The position numbers and the translations under genes are program-made. Below are positions 1 to 6,668 of a stretch of DNA of 10,827 nt, in pieces. This stretch comes from Marinilabiliales bacterium. Its GTDB lineage: Bacteria; Bacteroidota; Bacteroidia; Bacteroidales; F082. A model generated the notes under the pieces. The model was not told where the DNA came from, did not search any database, and was given only the letters and a program-made list of their open reading frames with translations. The stretch is from positions 1 to 10,827 of the forward strand of contig PKSW01000047.1 in the NCBI GenBank assembly GCA_002869465.1, read 5' to 3'. Within the stretch, counting starts at the first letter, position 1; each line of letters begins with the position of its first letter.

Positions 1-180
1 CGCAGACAATAATTTATGAAACTTATAATGCTCACCAAAAGCAGTAAATTGTGCCTTACGCATCAGTTTGATCAACTGCTGTTTTTGCGCCTTTACCGGG
101 CTTATCGTTTTCAGCTTCCTTTCTTCCGGGGCGTGTCTTAATTGATAGGCCCTTTTTATAATACTTCCCAATAAAGCCAT
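1..180 (-). CDS. GH3 auxin-responsive promoter family protein, N-terminal part (cut by window edge)
   Basis: Reading leftward from an ATG at 180, all 60 codons to the window edge are open. They give a protein starting MALLGSIIKRAYQLR, then a Lys/Gln-rich stretch (VKAQKQQLIKLMRKAQ) and TAFGEHYKFHKLL. From memory, this is how bacterial GH3-family proteins of Bacteroidota begin: a short amphipathic lead, a KAQ...L..LL.KAQ helix, then T.FG..Y.F. GH3 proteins share the adenylate-forming fold; the plant members conjugate amino acids to jasmonate or auxin, and the bacterial substrate is not known. Roughly 85-90% of the expected protein of about 500 residues lies outside the window, so no catalytic motif can be checked. 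A perfect -7 element lies 25 bp upstream of the start. The family call rests only on the N-terminus. Confidence 0.72.
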   Translation of the reverse strand, partial: MALLGSIIKRAYQLRHAPEERKLKTISPVKAQKQQLIKLMRKAQFTAFGEHYKFHKLLSA

Positions 181-204
181 AATGAACAGTTTTTCACGTG
201 CGAA

Positions 205-212
205 CAAAGTTA
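205..212 (-). promoter_or_regulatory. Bacteroidota-type -7 promoter element for the GH3-family gene
   Basis: The minus strand reads TAACTTTG, a perfect match to the Bacteroidota sigma-A -7 consensus TAnnTTTG, ending 25 bp before the ATG at 180. This implies a short 5' leader. No clear TTTG -33 box is visible at the usual spacing, so the call rests on the -7 box and its position. Confidence 0.42.
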
Positions 213-269
213 TTAAAATTTAGATTCTGGGATTTTTAAAAAATATGTACCTTGACAAAAAATTAAATC

Positions 270-1331
270 ATGAAAAAATTGATAAAAACAATCATGTGGG
301 TTATTATCTCTGCTATTTTGATCTTTGCCGGATTCCTGCTGTATATAACCATAGTAGATTATACACCAAAGCAGATTGAGTCGTTAGCAGAAATGGGTGC
401 TGATCAGGACATTTTGCCTCTTCAACCAGATACGTTTAACCTGGTAAGCTGGAATATCGGCTATGCCGGCTTGGGCGCCGAAATGGACTTTTTTTATGAT
501 GATGGTGAAAAAGTGCGCCCGACAAAAGAAATGGGAAGGAAATACCTCGACGGTATCAAACAGTTTATCAGACAGACAGACAGTATCGATTTCTGGCTAT
601 TCCAGGAAGTTGATTTTGAAGCTCGGAGAAGCCACTATAATGATGAAGTTCAGGAAATTACTGATCTCAAACCGGAAAGCAATTATGTATTTGCCAAAAA
701 TTATGATGTGCCTTTTGTGCCGGTTCCACTGTACGAACCATTGGGATTTGTTAAAGGCGGTATGCTATCATTTTCGGAATTTCCATTTGAAGAAGCCACC
801 CGTTATGCCTATCCATTGATCGCATCGTGGCCTAATAAATTATTTTTATTGGATCGTTGTTTTATACTGTTACGTTTCCCGCTTATTTCGGGCAAGGATC
901 TGGTGGTTTTAAACACCCATAATTCGGCTTATGTTTATGATAGTGCCTTACGAATTAAAGAGCTCAATATCATTAAAGATAAAATGCTGGAAGAATATGG
1001 AAAAGGAAACTATGTGATTGCCGGGGGCGACTGGAATGCAAACCCGCCGAATTTTATTCCAACTAATAATTATAATGGACACCGTTTTGTCCCTTCAGAA
1101 GTTAAAATGAATGAGGATATTTTTCCGAGTGACTGGACTTGGGCGTATGATGCATCGGCACCCACCAACCGGCAGAATTATAAATCATTTATAAAAGGTG
1201 AAAACGGAACGACCATCCTGGATTATTTTATTGTTTCTCCCAATGTTGAGTTGCTACAGGCTTCATCTATTGATCTGGAATTTGAAAACAGCGATCACAA
1301 TCCGGTATTTATTAAAGTTGCTTTGAAATAA
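270..1331 (+). CDS. Membrane-anchored endonuclease/exonuclease/phosphatase (EEP) family hydrolase
   Basis: The 353-residue protein starts with a Lys-rich tip and one hydrophobic segment (about residues 8-28) without a lipobox or clear cleavage site. It is therefore probably a signal anchor that places the catalytic domain in the periplasm. The rest carries the metal-dependent EEP (DNase I-like, PF03372) motif set: VSWNIG (N62), FQEVD (E113), NTHN (N215, H217), GGDWNANP (D254, N256), ILDYFIVS (D318) and SDHNPV (D342, H343). All expected catalytic positions are present, so it should be active on a phosphoester. The fold covers nucleases, sphingomyelinases and inositol phosphatases, and nothing here selects the substrate. 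It is a lone rightward gene, divergent from the GH3 gene and convergent (21 bp gap) with the arginase-fold gene. An imperfect -7-like TACCTTG lies at 248-254. The start fits because the membrane anchor follows directly. Confidence 0.85.
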   Translation: MKKLIKTIMWVIISAILIFAGFLLYITIVDYTPKQIESLAEMGADQDILPLQPDTFNLVSWNIGYAGLGAEMDFFYDDGEKVRPTKEMGRKYLDGIKQFIRQTDSIDFWLFQEVDFEARRSHYNDEVQEITDLKPESNYVFAKNYDVPFVPVPLYEPLGFVKGGMLSFSEFPFEEATRYAYPLIASWPNKLFLLDRCFILLRFPLISGKDLVVLNTHNSAYVYDSALRIKELNIIKDKMLEEYGKGNYVIAGGDWNANPPNFIPTNNYNGHRFVPSEVKMNEDIFPSDWTWAYDASAPTNRQNYKSFIKGENGTTILDYFIVSPNVELLQASSIDLEFENSDHNPVFIKVALK

Positions 1332-1352
1332 TAAAGAAAATTGCCTGCCGAA

Positions 1353-2537
1353 TTACAGTAATTTTTGTTGAACTTTCCACCAGCGATCAGGGATTTCCTG
1401 GTTCAATGCGGCTTTGTAGTCGTTGTATGAACATGGAACAAACTGGTGGCGTTTGTATTTTTTATGGACATTATTTTTGATGGTCACCTGCATCCACCAG
1501 CGATCGGTTTTTTTACTTTTTAAAAAAATCAATTCATCTTCAAAGTCATCCACTTTCACAATAAACCGCACATAATTTTCCATGAATTCTTTATTATCTT
1601 CAGGGAAATCATCTTTCCGGTTCATAAAACCGTCAATAAAATACCATATCATCTGAGCGATCAGGTGCGCGGTTTGACCTTTGTTGTCGTATTCTGGATT
1701 GAACTCGTAAAAACCAATGCTGCTCAGCTTGTCGCTGATGCCCGCATAACGACAAATACGACAAACTTCTTCGCCATAAAAACCGTTGGGTCCCGCGTTA
1801 AAATTACCAGGCGCATCAGAAGCCCTGATTGCGGAAATATCAATGCTTAAAATATCCGCATTTCGTATCATGGGTTCGGCTTCTTCTATATCCAAGTTCA
1901 CTTTTCCCAGGCGATGCACATCAAAAAGGAGGTTTCTCATCAATCCAACCGCGTCTTTATCCACAAAATAGGTTTGATAACCAATATTGGTATAGGCGAA
2001 TAAAAAGTTGGGCTGATGCAGGATAATCCGGCTTAAATAAGATCTGGAGTTCAATTCGTGCTCATCATTACCTAAATCAAACAGAGGGTCAACAGCAGCA
2101 ATGTTTATGACCCTTCCGATATCCTCATAAGCCAAATAATTCGCGTAGGTAAGGTCCTGGCTGCCGCCGATAATAATGGGGGTAATATTGTTTGAAAGCA
2201 AAAAAGCTATGGCTTCCTTGGCTGCAAAATACGTGTCTTCAACCGCATGCCCTCTTTTGATATTTCCTAGGTCGGCAATAGCCAGATTTTTCCAGTGAGA
2301 GTATAGATTATAAAAATACCTTCTGACATGATCCGGGCCTTTTGCACAACCCTTATTTAAGTGCGCTGCGCGATCTTCATTGATTCCAACAATAGCAAGT
2401 TTGATATAGTCCAGGTCAGGGAATTCACCTGCTGCTTTATGTGCTTTAATAACATCAAAAATACGTTCGTGGTCAGTGGGCGAAGAAAATTCAAAAACTT
2501 CAGGGCTTACAGGATCAAAATAAAAACTAATATCCAT
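1353..2537 (-). CDS. Arginase/formimidoylglutamase-fold protein of the Bacteroidota type with degenerate metal site
   Basis: This 394-residue protein has the ureohydrolase layout. A glycine motif (GGSQDLTY, 124-131) sits where arginases have GGDHS. The motif AVDPLFD (148-154) replaces DAHxD, and SIDISAIRASDAPG (231-244) replaces SxDxDxxDPxxxPG. About 70 extra C-terminal residues contain two DRWW motifs (345-348 and 384-387). Aligned to human arginase I, D124, D128 and D232 are kept (D150, D154, D233), whereas H101, H126 and D234 become Q127, L152 and S235. Such proteins are often annotated as arginase, agmatinase or formimidoylglutamase, but with half the Mn ligands gone that activity is doubtful. 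I recall Bacteroidota relatives with the same GGSQDLTY and SxDxSAIR signatures, so this is probably a lineage subfamily and not decay of one gene. It lies 47 bp downstream of topA on the same strand and probably shares its transcript. Fold is confident; function is unknown. Confidence 0.85.
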   Translation of the reverse strand: MDISFYFDPVSPEVFEFSSPTDHERIFDVIKAHKAAGEFPDLDYIKLAIVGINEDRAAHLNKGCAKGPDHVRRYFYNLYSHWKNLAIADLGNIKRGHAVEDTYFAAKEAIAFLLSNNITPIIIGGSQDLTYANYLAYEDIGRVINIAAVDPLFDLGNDEHELNSRSYLSRIILHQPNFLFAYTNIGYQTYFVDKDAVGLMRNLLFDVHRLGKVNLDIEEAEPMIRNADILSIDISAIRASDAPGNFNAGPNGFYGEEVCRICRYAGISDKLSSIGFYEFNPEYDNKGQTAHLIAQMIWYFIDGFMNRKDDFPEDNKEFMENYVRFIVKVDDFEDELIFLKSKKTDRWWMQVTIKNNVHKKYKRHQFVPCSYNDYKAALNQEIPDRWWKVQQKLL

Positions 2538-2584
2538 TAATATTGTTCTATGTTTTTCAGAAACGAAACTAATGAATTATGAGA

Positions 2585-4903
2585 TTACTTTTTCTTTCGT
2601 GAAAATCTTTTCTTGGGCATGTTTTTCGGGTCTTTTGAGATTTCGTAACATTTCTCCAGCGTTAAACCCTCAGGATCAACATCTTTCGGAATTTTATAAT
2701 TCTGCTTATCAATTACCAAGTATGGTCCGTAACGCCCCTGCAACACCAGAACTGATGCATCTTCACTAAATTCTTTGATGATCTTTTTTTGATCACCGAG
2801 TCTTTTTTCTTCAATCAGTTCAATGGCTCTTTTTAACTCAATCGTAGCAGGATCATCTTCTTTTTTGAGCGAGAAAAATTTATTGTTATGCTTCACATAT
2901 GGCCCGAACCGGCCAATGGCTACCGTCACTTCTTCATCTTCTAAGGTACCAATTGACCGTGGAAAATCAAATAGCTTTAAGGCTTCTTTCAGTGTGATGG
3001 TTTCAACACTTTGATTTTTCCGTAAACCTGCGAATTTGGGTTTTTCTTCTGTATCTGAATCTCCAATCTGCACCATAGGACCAAAACGGCCAATTTTCAC
3101 GTAAACGTTTTTACCCGAATCGGGATCTATACCGAGTAATTTTTCACCGCTGAACCGGCCTGCATTTTCGAGCGTATCTTCAATTTTGTTATGGAACGGA
3201 CCATAAAAGCTTTTTATCATCTTGTTCCATGATTTTTTTCCGAGAGCGATTTCGTCAAATTCCTTTTCAACTTTTGCTGTGAAATGAAAGTCGATAATGT
3301 TATCGAAGTATTCCATCAGGAACTTATTCACCAGTATACCCACATCAGTCGGGAATAACTTGGCTTTTTCAGAACCAATGTTTTCGCTTACTTCTGTTTT
3401 CTTAACCACGCCCTTCTTTAACGACAATAAATTGATATTTCGTTTTCCCTGATCACGGTTTTCTTTTACAACGTATTCTCTTTTCTGAATGGTTGAAATA
3501 GTAGGTGCGTATGTAGAAGGTCTTCCTATTCCTAGTTCTTCCATTTTCTTTACCAGGCTGGCTTCTGTGTACCTGGGTAACGGCCTGGTATATTTTTCAC
3601 GTGCTCTCATCTCAATGAATTCAAGCGGCTCGCCATTTTTTAGAACAGGGAGTAAGCCCGGTGTTTCTCCGTTTTCGTCATCAGTTCCTTCCATATACAC
3701 TTTCAGGAAACCATCAAATTTTACCACTTCGCCGCTGGCCATAAAAAGTTCTTTTGCTTTTGACGACTCAATGCTGATATTGGTTTTTTCCAGTTTGGCC
3801 TCACTCATTTGTGAAGCAATGGTTCTTTTCCAGATCAGATCATATAAGCGTTTCTGATCGGAAGTTCCGTCAATAGAGCTATTATTCAGATACGTTGGCC
3901 TGATCGCTTCGTGTGCCTCTTGCGCACCTTTTGTTTTGGTGGTAAACCGGCGTGTTTTTACGTAATCTTCACCATACAACTTTGTAATCTCGCCTTTGGC
4001 CATTGAAATCGCCATATTTGAAAGGTTTACAGAGTCCGTTCTCATATATGTAATCCTTCCCGATTCATATAATTGCTGCGCAATGCGCATGGTGTTGGCT
4101 ACTGAAAAGCCCAGTTTTCGTGAAGCTTCCTGCTGCAATGTTGAAGTAGTAAACGGTGCAGCCGGTGATCTTTTACCGGGTTTTTTTTCGATGGAAGCAA
4201 CCTTATAACTGGCATCAATGTGATTCTCAAGAAATTGTTTGGCTTCGTCAAGTTGGGTAAAACGGTTTGGATATTCAGCGGTGAAAATCCCGTTTTCTTT
4301 ATTCGCTGGTTTTAAATCGACAACAATTCGATATGCCGATGTGCTTTTGAAATTCTTGATTTCTTCTTCCCTTTCGGCGATCAGTCTGACTGCTACTGAT
4401 TGTACACGACCTGCGGATAAAGATGGTTTTACTTTTTTCCATAATAATGGTGACAGTTCGTAACCTACCAATCGGTCGAGCACCCGCCGAGCCTGCTGGG
4501 CAGAAACCAGGTTCCTGTCAATATCCCTTGGTGATTGAATGGCTTCGGTGATGGCATTTTTAGTTATTTCGTGGAAAACGATACGCTTTGTTGTATCGTC
4601 TTTCAGATCAAGCGCTTTAAATAAGTGCCATGAAATGGCTTCTCCTTCACGGTCCTCATCAGAGGCCAGCCAGACTATCTCGGCTTCTTTGGCCATCTTT
4701 TTCAGATCTTTAACTACTTTCTTTTTATCGGGACTTATTTCATACTCGGGCTGAAAATCATTTTCAACATCCACACTGAGTTTGGTTTTATTTAAATCCA
4801 TCACATGCCCGAAACTGGAGCGAACCACAAAATCTTCACCTAAAAAGCCTTCAATTGTTTTTGCTTTTGCAGGTGACTCAACGATTACCAAATTCTTAGC
4901 CAT
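2585..4903 (-). CDS. topA: DNA topoisomerase I (type IA)
   Basis: TopA relaxes negatively supercoiled DNA by cutting one strand and passing the other through the break. The 772-residue protein starts with a TOPRIM domain: LVIVESPAKAKTIEGFLG (catalytic E9) and SDEDREGEAISWH (D82, D84, E86). The core type IA domains follow, with SAGRVQSVAVRLI (163-175) and the active-site tyrosine Y286 in SGRITYMRTDS. Further core motifs include EAHEAIRPT (329-337) and GIGRPSTYAPTI (458-469). The C-terminus has no four-cysteine zinc fingers. It has three repeats around G-R-[FY]-G-P (604-608, 663-667, 723-727), the zinc-free type of C-terminal module, and a basic tail rich in Lys and Arg. Length and motifs are complete. 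It has its own -7 element and is followed by the arginase-fold gene after 47 bp. Confidence 0.97.
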   Translation of the reverse strand: MAKNLVIVESPAKAKTIEGFLGEDFVVRSSFGHVMDLNKTKLSVDVENDFQPEYEISPDKKKVVKDLKKMAKEAEIVWLASDEDREGEAISWHLFKALDLKDDTTKRIVFHEITKNAITEAIQSPRDIDRNLVSAQQARRVLDRLVGYELSPLLWKKVKPSLSAGRVQSVAVRLIAEREEEIKNFKSTSAYRIVVDLKPANKENGIFTAEYPNRFTQLDEAKQFLENHIDASYKVASIEKKPGKRSPAAPFTTSTLQQEASRKLGFSVANTMRIAQQLYESGRITYMRTDSVNLSNMAISMAKGEITKLYGEDYVKTRRFTTKTKGAQEAHEAIRPTYLNNSSIDGTSDQKRLYDLIWKRTIASQMSEAKLEKTNISIESSKAKELFMASGEVVKFDGFLKVYMEGTDDENGETPGLLPVLKNGEPLEFIEMRAREKYTRPLPRYTEASLVKKMEELGIGRPSTYAPTISTIQKREYVVKENRDQGKRNINLLSLKKGVVKKTEVSENIGSEKAKLFPTDVGILVNKFLMEYFDNIIDFHFTAKVEKEFDEIALGKKSWNKMIKSFYGPFHNKIEDTLENAGRFSGEKLLGIDPDSGKNVYVKIGRFGPMVQIGDSDTEEKPKFAGLRKNQSVETITLKEALKLFDFPRSIGTLEDEEVTVAIGRFGPYVKHNNKFFSLKKEDDPATIELKRAIELIEEKRLGDQKKIIKEFSEDASVLVLQGRYGPYLVIDKQNYKIPKDVDPEGLTLEKCYEISKDPKNMPKKRFSRKKK

Positions 4904-4937
4904 ATATTTTTTATTTCAGTAGTTTTATTAAGCGGGG

Positions 4938-4945
4938 CAAAAGTA
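4938..4945 (-). promoter_or_regulatory. -7 promoter element for topA
   Basis: The minus strand reads TACTTTTG, a full match to TAnnTTTG, 34 bp before the topA ATG. It sits in the 114-bp gap after ppa, which suggests that topA, and probably the arginase-fold gene after it, is transcribed independently of ppa. No TTTG -33 box is clear. Confidence 0.42.
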
Positions 4946-5017
4946 ATATAATTCCATAACTCGGTTTATTTTGAAGCATAAACTGAAAAATGGGATACAA
5001 TATATCAGCAAGAAATT

Positions 5018-5689
5018 TTAGACATTTGAAAGGAGCGATTCGAGTCTTTCAAATTTATCGCTGTAATCTTTCATCGATCTTTTAATTACTTCGTAAGCCT
5101 CTTCAACACCATACACATGAGGTATTTCAACATTGCTTTCTTCACCAGGTAAATCTTTATATGTAAGAAAATAATGTTTCAGACGTTCGATCACAATATC
5201 TGGCAGATCATTGATATTTTTGAACTTGCTATACATCGCATCATTGTTCAAAACGGCTACCAGTTTGTCATCAGCTTCATTTCCGTCAATCATCCTGAAA
5301 CCGCCAATAGGCCTTGCCCTCACCAGAATATCACCATGTGTGATTTCTTTTTCGGTCAGCACGCAAATATCAATGGGATCCTCGTCGCCTACCACATCTT
5401 TCCTACCTGTTTTTTCATTGCAATAGGCTGCCACTGAATCGGCGCTGTAGGTTTGTGGAATGAACCCGTACAGGGCTGGCACCACATTGGAATATTTCTG
5501 AGGCCTGTCAATTCTTAAATATCCGGAATCTTTATCCACTTCGTACTTAACTGTATCCGTGGGTACCATCTCTATAAAACATACAATCACTTCGGGAGCT
5601 CCCGGTCCGATATCAACACCATGCCAGGGATGTGATTTGTAACGCAGCCCCATCAGTTTTCCAATTGGATCCATTAATCTATTTGCCAT
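5018..5689 (-). CDS. ppa: Inorganic pyrophosphatase, family I
   Basis: This soluble cytoplasmic enzyme hydrolyses pyrophosphate to phosphate with Mg2+, pulling nucleic acid, protein and sugar-nucleotide synthesis forward. The 223-residue protein carries the family I signature DEDPIDICVL (102-111) with metal-binding D102, D104 and D107. It also has the substrate-site segments DTVKYEVDK (K48, E50), YLRIDRP (R62), ALYGFIP (Y74) and GGFRMIDGNEADDK (D135, D140, K142), then HYFLTYKD (Y177, K178). It is longer than the E. coli enzyme (about 176 residues) because of an N-terminal extension containing HPWHGVDIG and a long C-terminal helix. I recall both as common in Bacteroidota PPases. The ATG at 5689 is preferred because the preceding -7 element lies 16 bp upstream. 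It is divergent from the polysaccharide export operon. Confidence 0.95.
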   Translation of the reverse strand: MANRLMDPIGKLMGLRYKSHPWHGVDIGPGAPEVIVCFIEMVPTDTVKYEVDKDSGYLRIDRPQKYSNVVPALYGFIPQTYSADSVAAYCNEKTGRKDVVGDEDPIDICVLTEKEITHGDILVRARPIGGFRMIDGNEADDKLVAVLNNDAMYSKFKNINDLPDIVIERLKHYFLTYKDLPGEESNVEIPHVYGVEEAYEVIKRSMKDYSDKFERLESLLSNV

Positions 5690-5705
5690 AATACAGAATT
5701 TTCGG

Positions 5706-5713
5706 CAAAGTTA
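5706..5713 (-). promoter_or_regulatory. -7 promoter element for ppa
   Basis: The minus strand reads TAACTTTG, the same octamer as at the GH3-family gene and a perfect TAnnTTTG, ending 16 bp before the ppa ATG. Transcription would start very near the ATG, giving an almost leaderless message. A CTTGTG on the minus strand about 11 bp upstream is too close to be a normal -33 box. Confidence 0.42.
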
Positions 5714-5769
5714 TTCATTATTCACAAGTATTCTAATGCCATAAATCTAATCTATTGTTATTAAGAATG

Positions 5770-5799
5770 CTTTGTGCAAAGATTGTATGAAGTGCACAG
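5770..5799. promoter_or_regulatory. Possible operator: paired GTGCA-containing repeats between divergent promoters
   Basis: Within the 173-bp gap between ppa and the Wza-type gene are GTGCAAAG (5774-5781) and GTGCACAG (5792-5799), near-identical direct repeats starting 18 bp apart. The first lies in an imperfect dyad, CTTTG-TG-CAAAG (5770-5781), and the second contains the palindrome GTGCAC. Such spacing would suit a dimeric regulator upstream of the export operon. Short repeats also arise by chance in DNA of this composition, so this is a suggestion only. Confidence 0.2.
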
Positions 5800-5822
5800 T
5801 AATTCTAATTACAAAAAAGGAC

Positions 5823-5830
5823 TAAATTTG
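5823..5830 (+). promoter_or_regulatory. -7 promoter element for the polysaccharide export operon
   Basis: The plus strand reads TAAATTTG, a perfect TAnnTTTG, 32 bp before the ATG at 5863. It is the only full match in the gap on this strand that I see and would drive the Wza-type gene and those after it. No TTTG -33 box stands at the usual spacing, which would fit a promoter helped by an activator. The leader would be only about 25-30 bases. Confidence 0.45.
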
Positions 5831-5862
5831 CATATAAACAAATCGAAAGAAGCCTTAGTTAC

Positions 5863-6657
5863 ATGTCAAAGAAAAACACCTCCTGGTTTAATGTCAAAAC
5901 GCTTTTCTGGCTAAGTTTGATCATTCTCATGATTTCTTCGTGCGTGCCACAGAAGAAAATGCTGTATATGCGCGTCAAGTCAGATGCAGATACTTTAACT
6001 GATTTTGTAAATGACAGGGAAGTAAATTATAAAGTACAGAATGGTGACAATCTGTATATAAAAATTGTCAGCATGGATGAAACAACCAATACTATTCTGA
6101 ATCCGATGGGATCAGGTGGAGGCGGTGGATCAAGTTCTGGCGGCGGCAACTATTTAAACAGCTATACGGTTTCTGAAGAGGGTTATCTTGAGTTTCCTTT
6201 GGTAGGTAAAATTTACGTTAAAAATCTTACTATTGAAGAAATTACCAACCTGCTGACAGAGCATCTGGGTGGATTTATCAAAGAATTTGTGGTGATTGTG
6301 AAACTGGTTAATTTCAATATTACCATTCTGGGAGAAGTTAGTTCACCCGGACAATATAATATTTACCAAACTGATATTAATTTGTTTGAGGCCATAGCCA
6401 TGGCAGGAGACATGACCGATTATTCACTCAGGGACCAGGTTACTTTGATTAGAAAAACTAAAGATGGTTCAAGTGTGCATGAAGTGGATATGTCAAAAAG
6501 ATCATTCCTCTCGTCCGATTATTTTTACCTGCAACCTGATGATATTATATACGTTAAACCTATTAAGATGAAGCAATTTGCTTTTACAACATTTCCTTAC
6601 GGGATGGTAATGGGTACTATTTCATTTATTATAGCAATGGTTGCACTTTTTAAATAA
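5863..6657 (+). CDS. wza: Wza-type polysaccharide export outer-membrane lipoprotein
   Basis: This protein forms the outer-membrane exit pore for capsular or exopolysaccharide. Residues 12-26 are a lipoprotein signal peptide ending in the lipobox ISSC, with C27 as the lipidated residue. A Poly_export domain (about 56-150) starts at NYKVQNGDNLYIKI and ends near VVIVKLVNF. One SLBB domain (about 153-235) follows, with ITILGEVSSPGQY and LFEAIAMAGDMTDY. A hydrophobic segment (about 245-263) ends the protein, as in E. coli Wza, where the C-terminal helices build the pore through the outer membrane. At 264 residues with one SLBB it is shorter than E. coli Wza (379, two SLBB), as is usual in this phylum. 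A Gly/Ser-rich insert (84-95) interrupts the Poly_export domain. It is the first gene of the cluster; the kinase gene starts 11 bp later. Confidence 0.92.
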   Translation: MSKKNTSWFNVKTLFWLSLIILMISSCVPQKKMLYMRVKSDADTLTDFVNDREVNYKVQNGDNLYIKIVSMDETTNTILNPMGSGGGGGSSSGGGNYLNSYTVSEEGYLEFPLVGKIYVKNLTIEEITNLLTEHLGGFIKEFVVIVKLVNFNITILGEVSSPGQYNIYQTDINLFEAIAMAGDMTDYSLRDQVTLIRKTKDGSSVHEVDMSKRSFLSSDYFYLQPDDIIYVKPIKMKQFAFTTFPYGMVMGTISFIIAMVALFK

Positions 6658-6668
6658 ATAAGACAGCA

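Noticed and set aside
248..254. TACCTTG as the -7 element of the EEP gene.
   Set aside because: It lacks one T of TAnnTTTG and no -33 box supports it; I mention it only in the gene entry.
463..819. A 118-codon plus-strand open frame inside the EEP gene.
   Set aside because: It is out of frame within a gene that carries all catalytic motifs, with odd Met/Lys/His-rich composition and no family resemblance.
1337..1366. AT-rich dyads (AATTACAGTAATT at 1351-1363; AAAATT with AATTTT) between the convergent EEP and arginase-fold genes, as a bidirectional terminator.
   Set aside because: The inner dyad has a one-base centre, so a real hairpin would have only about five A/T-dominated pairs. The outer arms are all A/T. 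It also overlaps the stop codon of the arginase-fold gene. Too weak to call.
3489..3857. A 122-codon plus-strand open frame antisense to topA.
   Set aside because: It lies wholly inside the conserved topA core, has no recognisable domain, and its Ser/Phe-rich composition is typical of an antisense shadow.
2585..4903. Missing zinc fingers in TopA as a sign of truncation.
   Set aside because: The C-terminus has three zinc-free G-R-[FY]-G-P repeats and ends in a normal basic tail. This is a known alternative architecture, not a broken gene.
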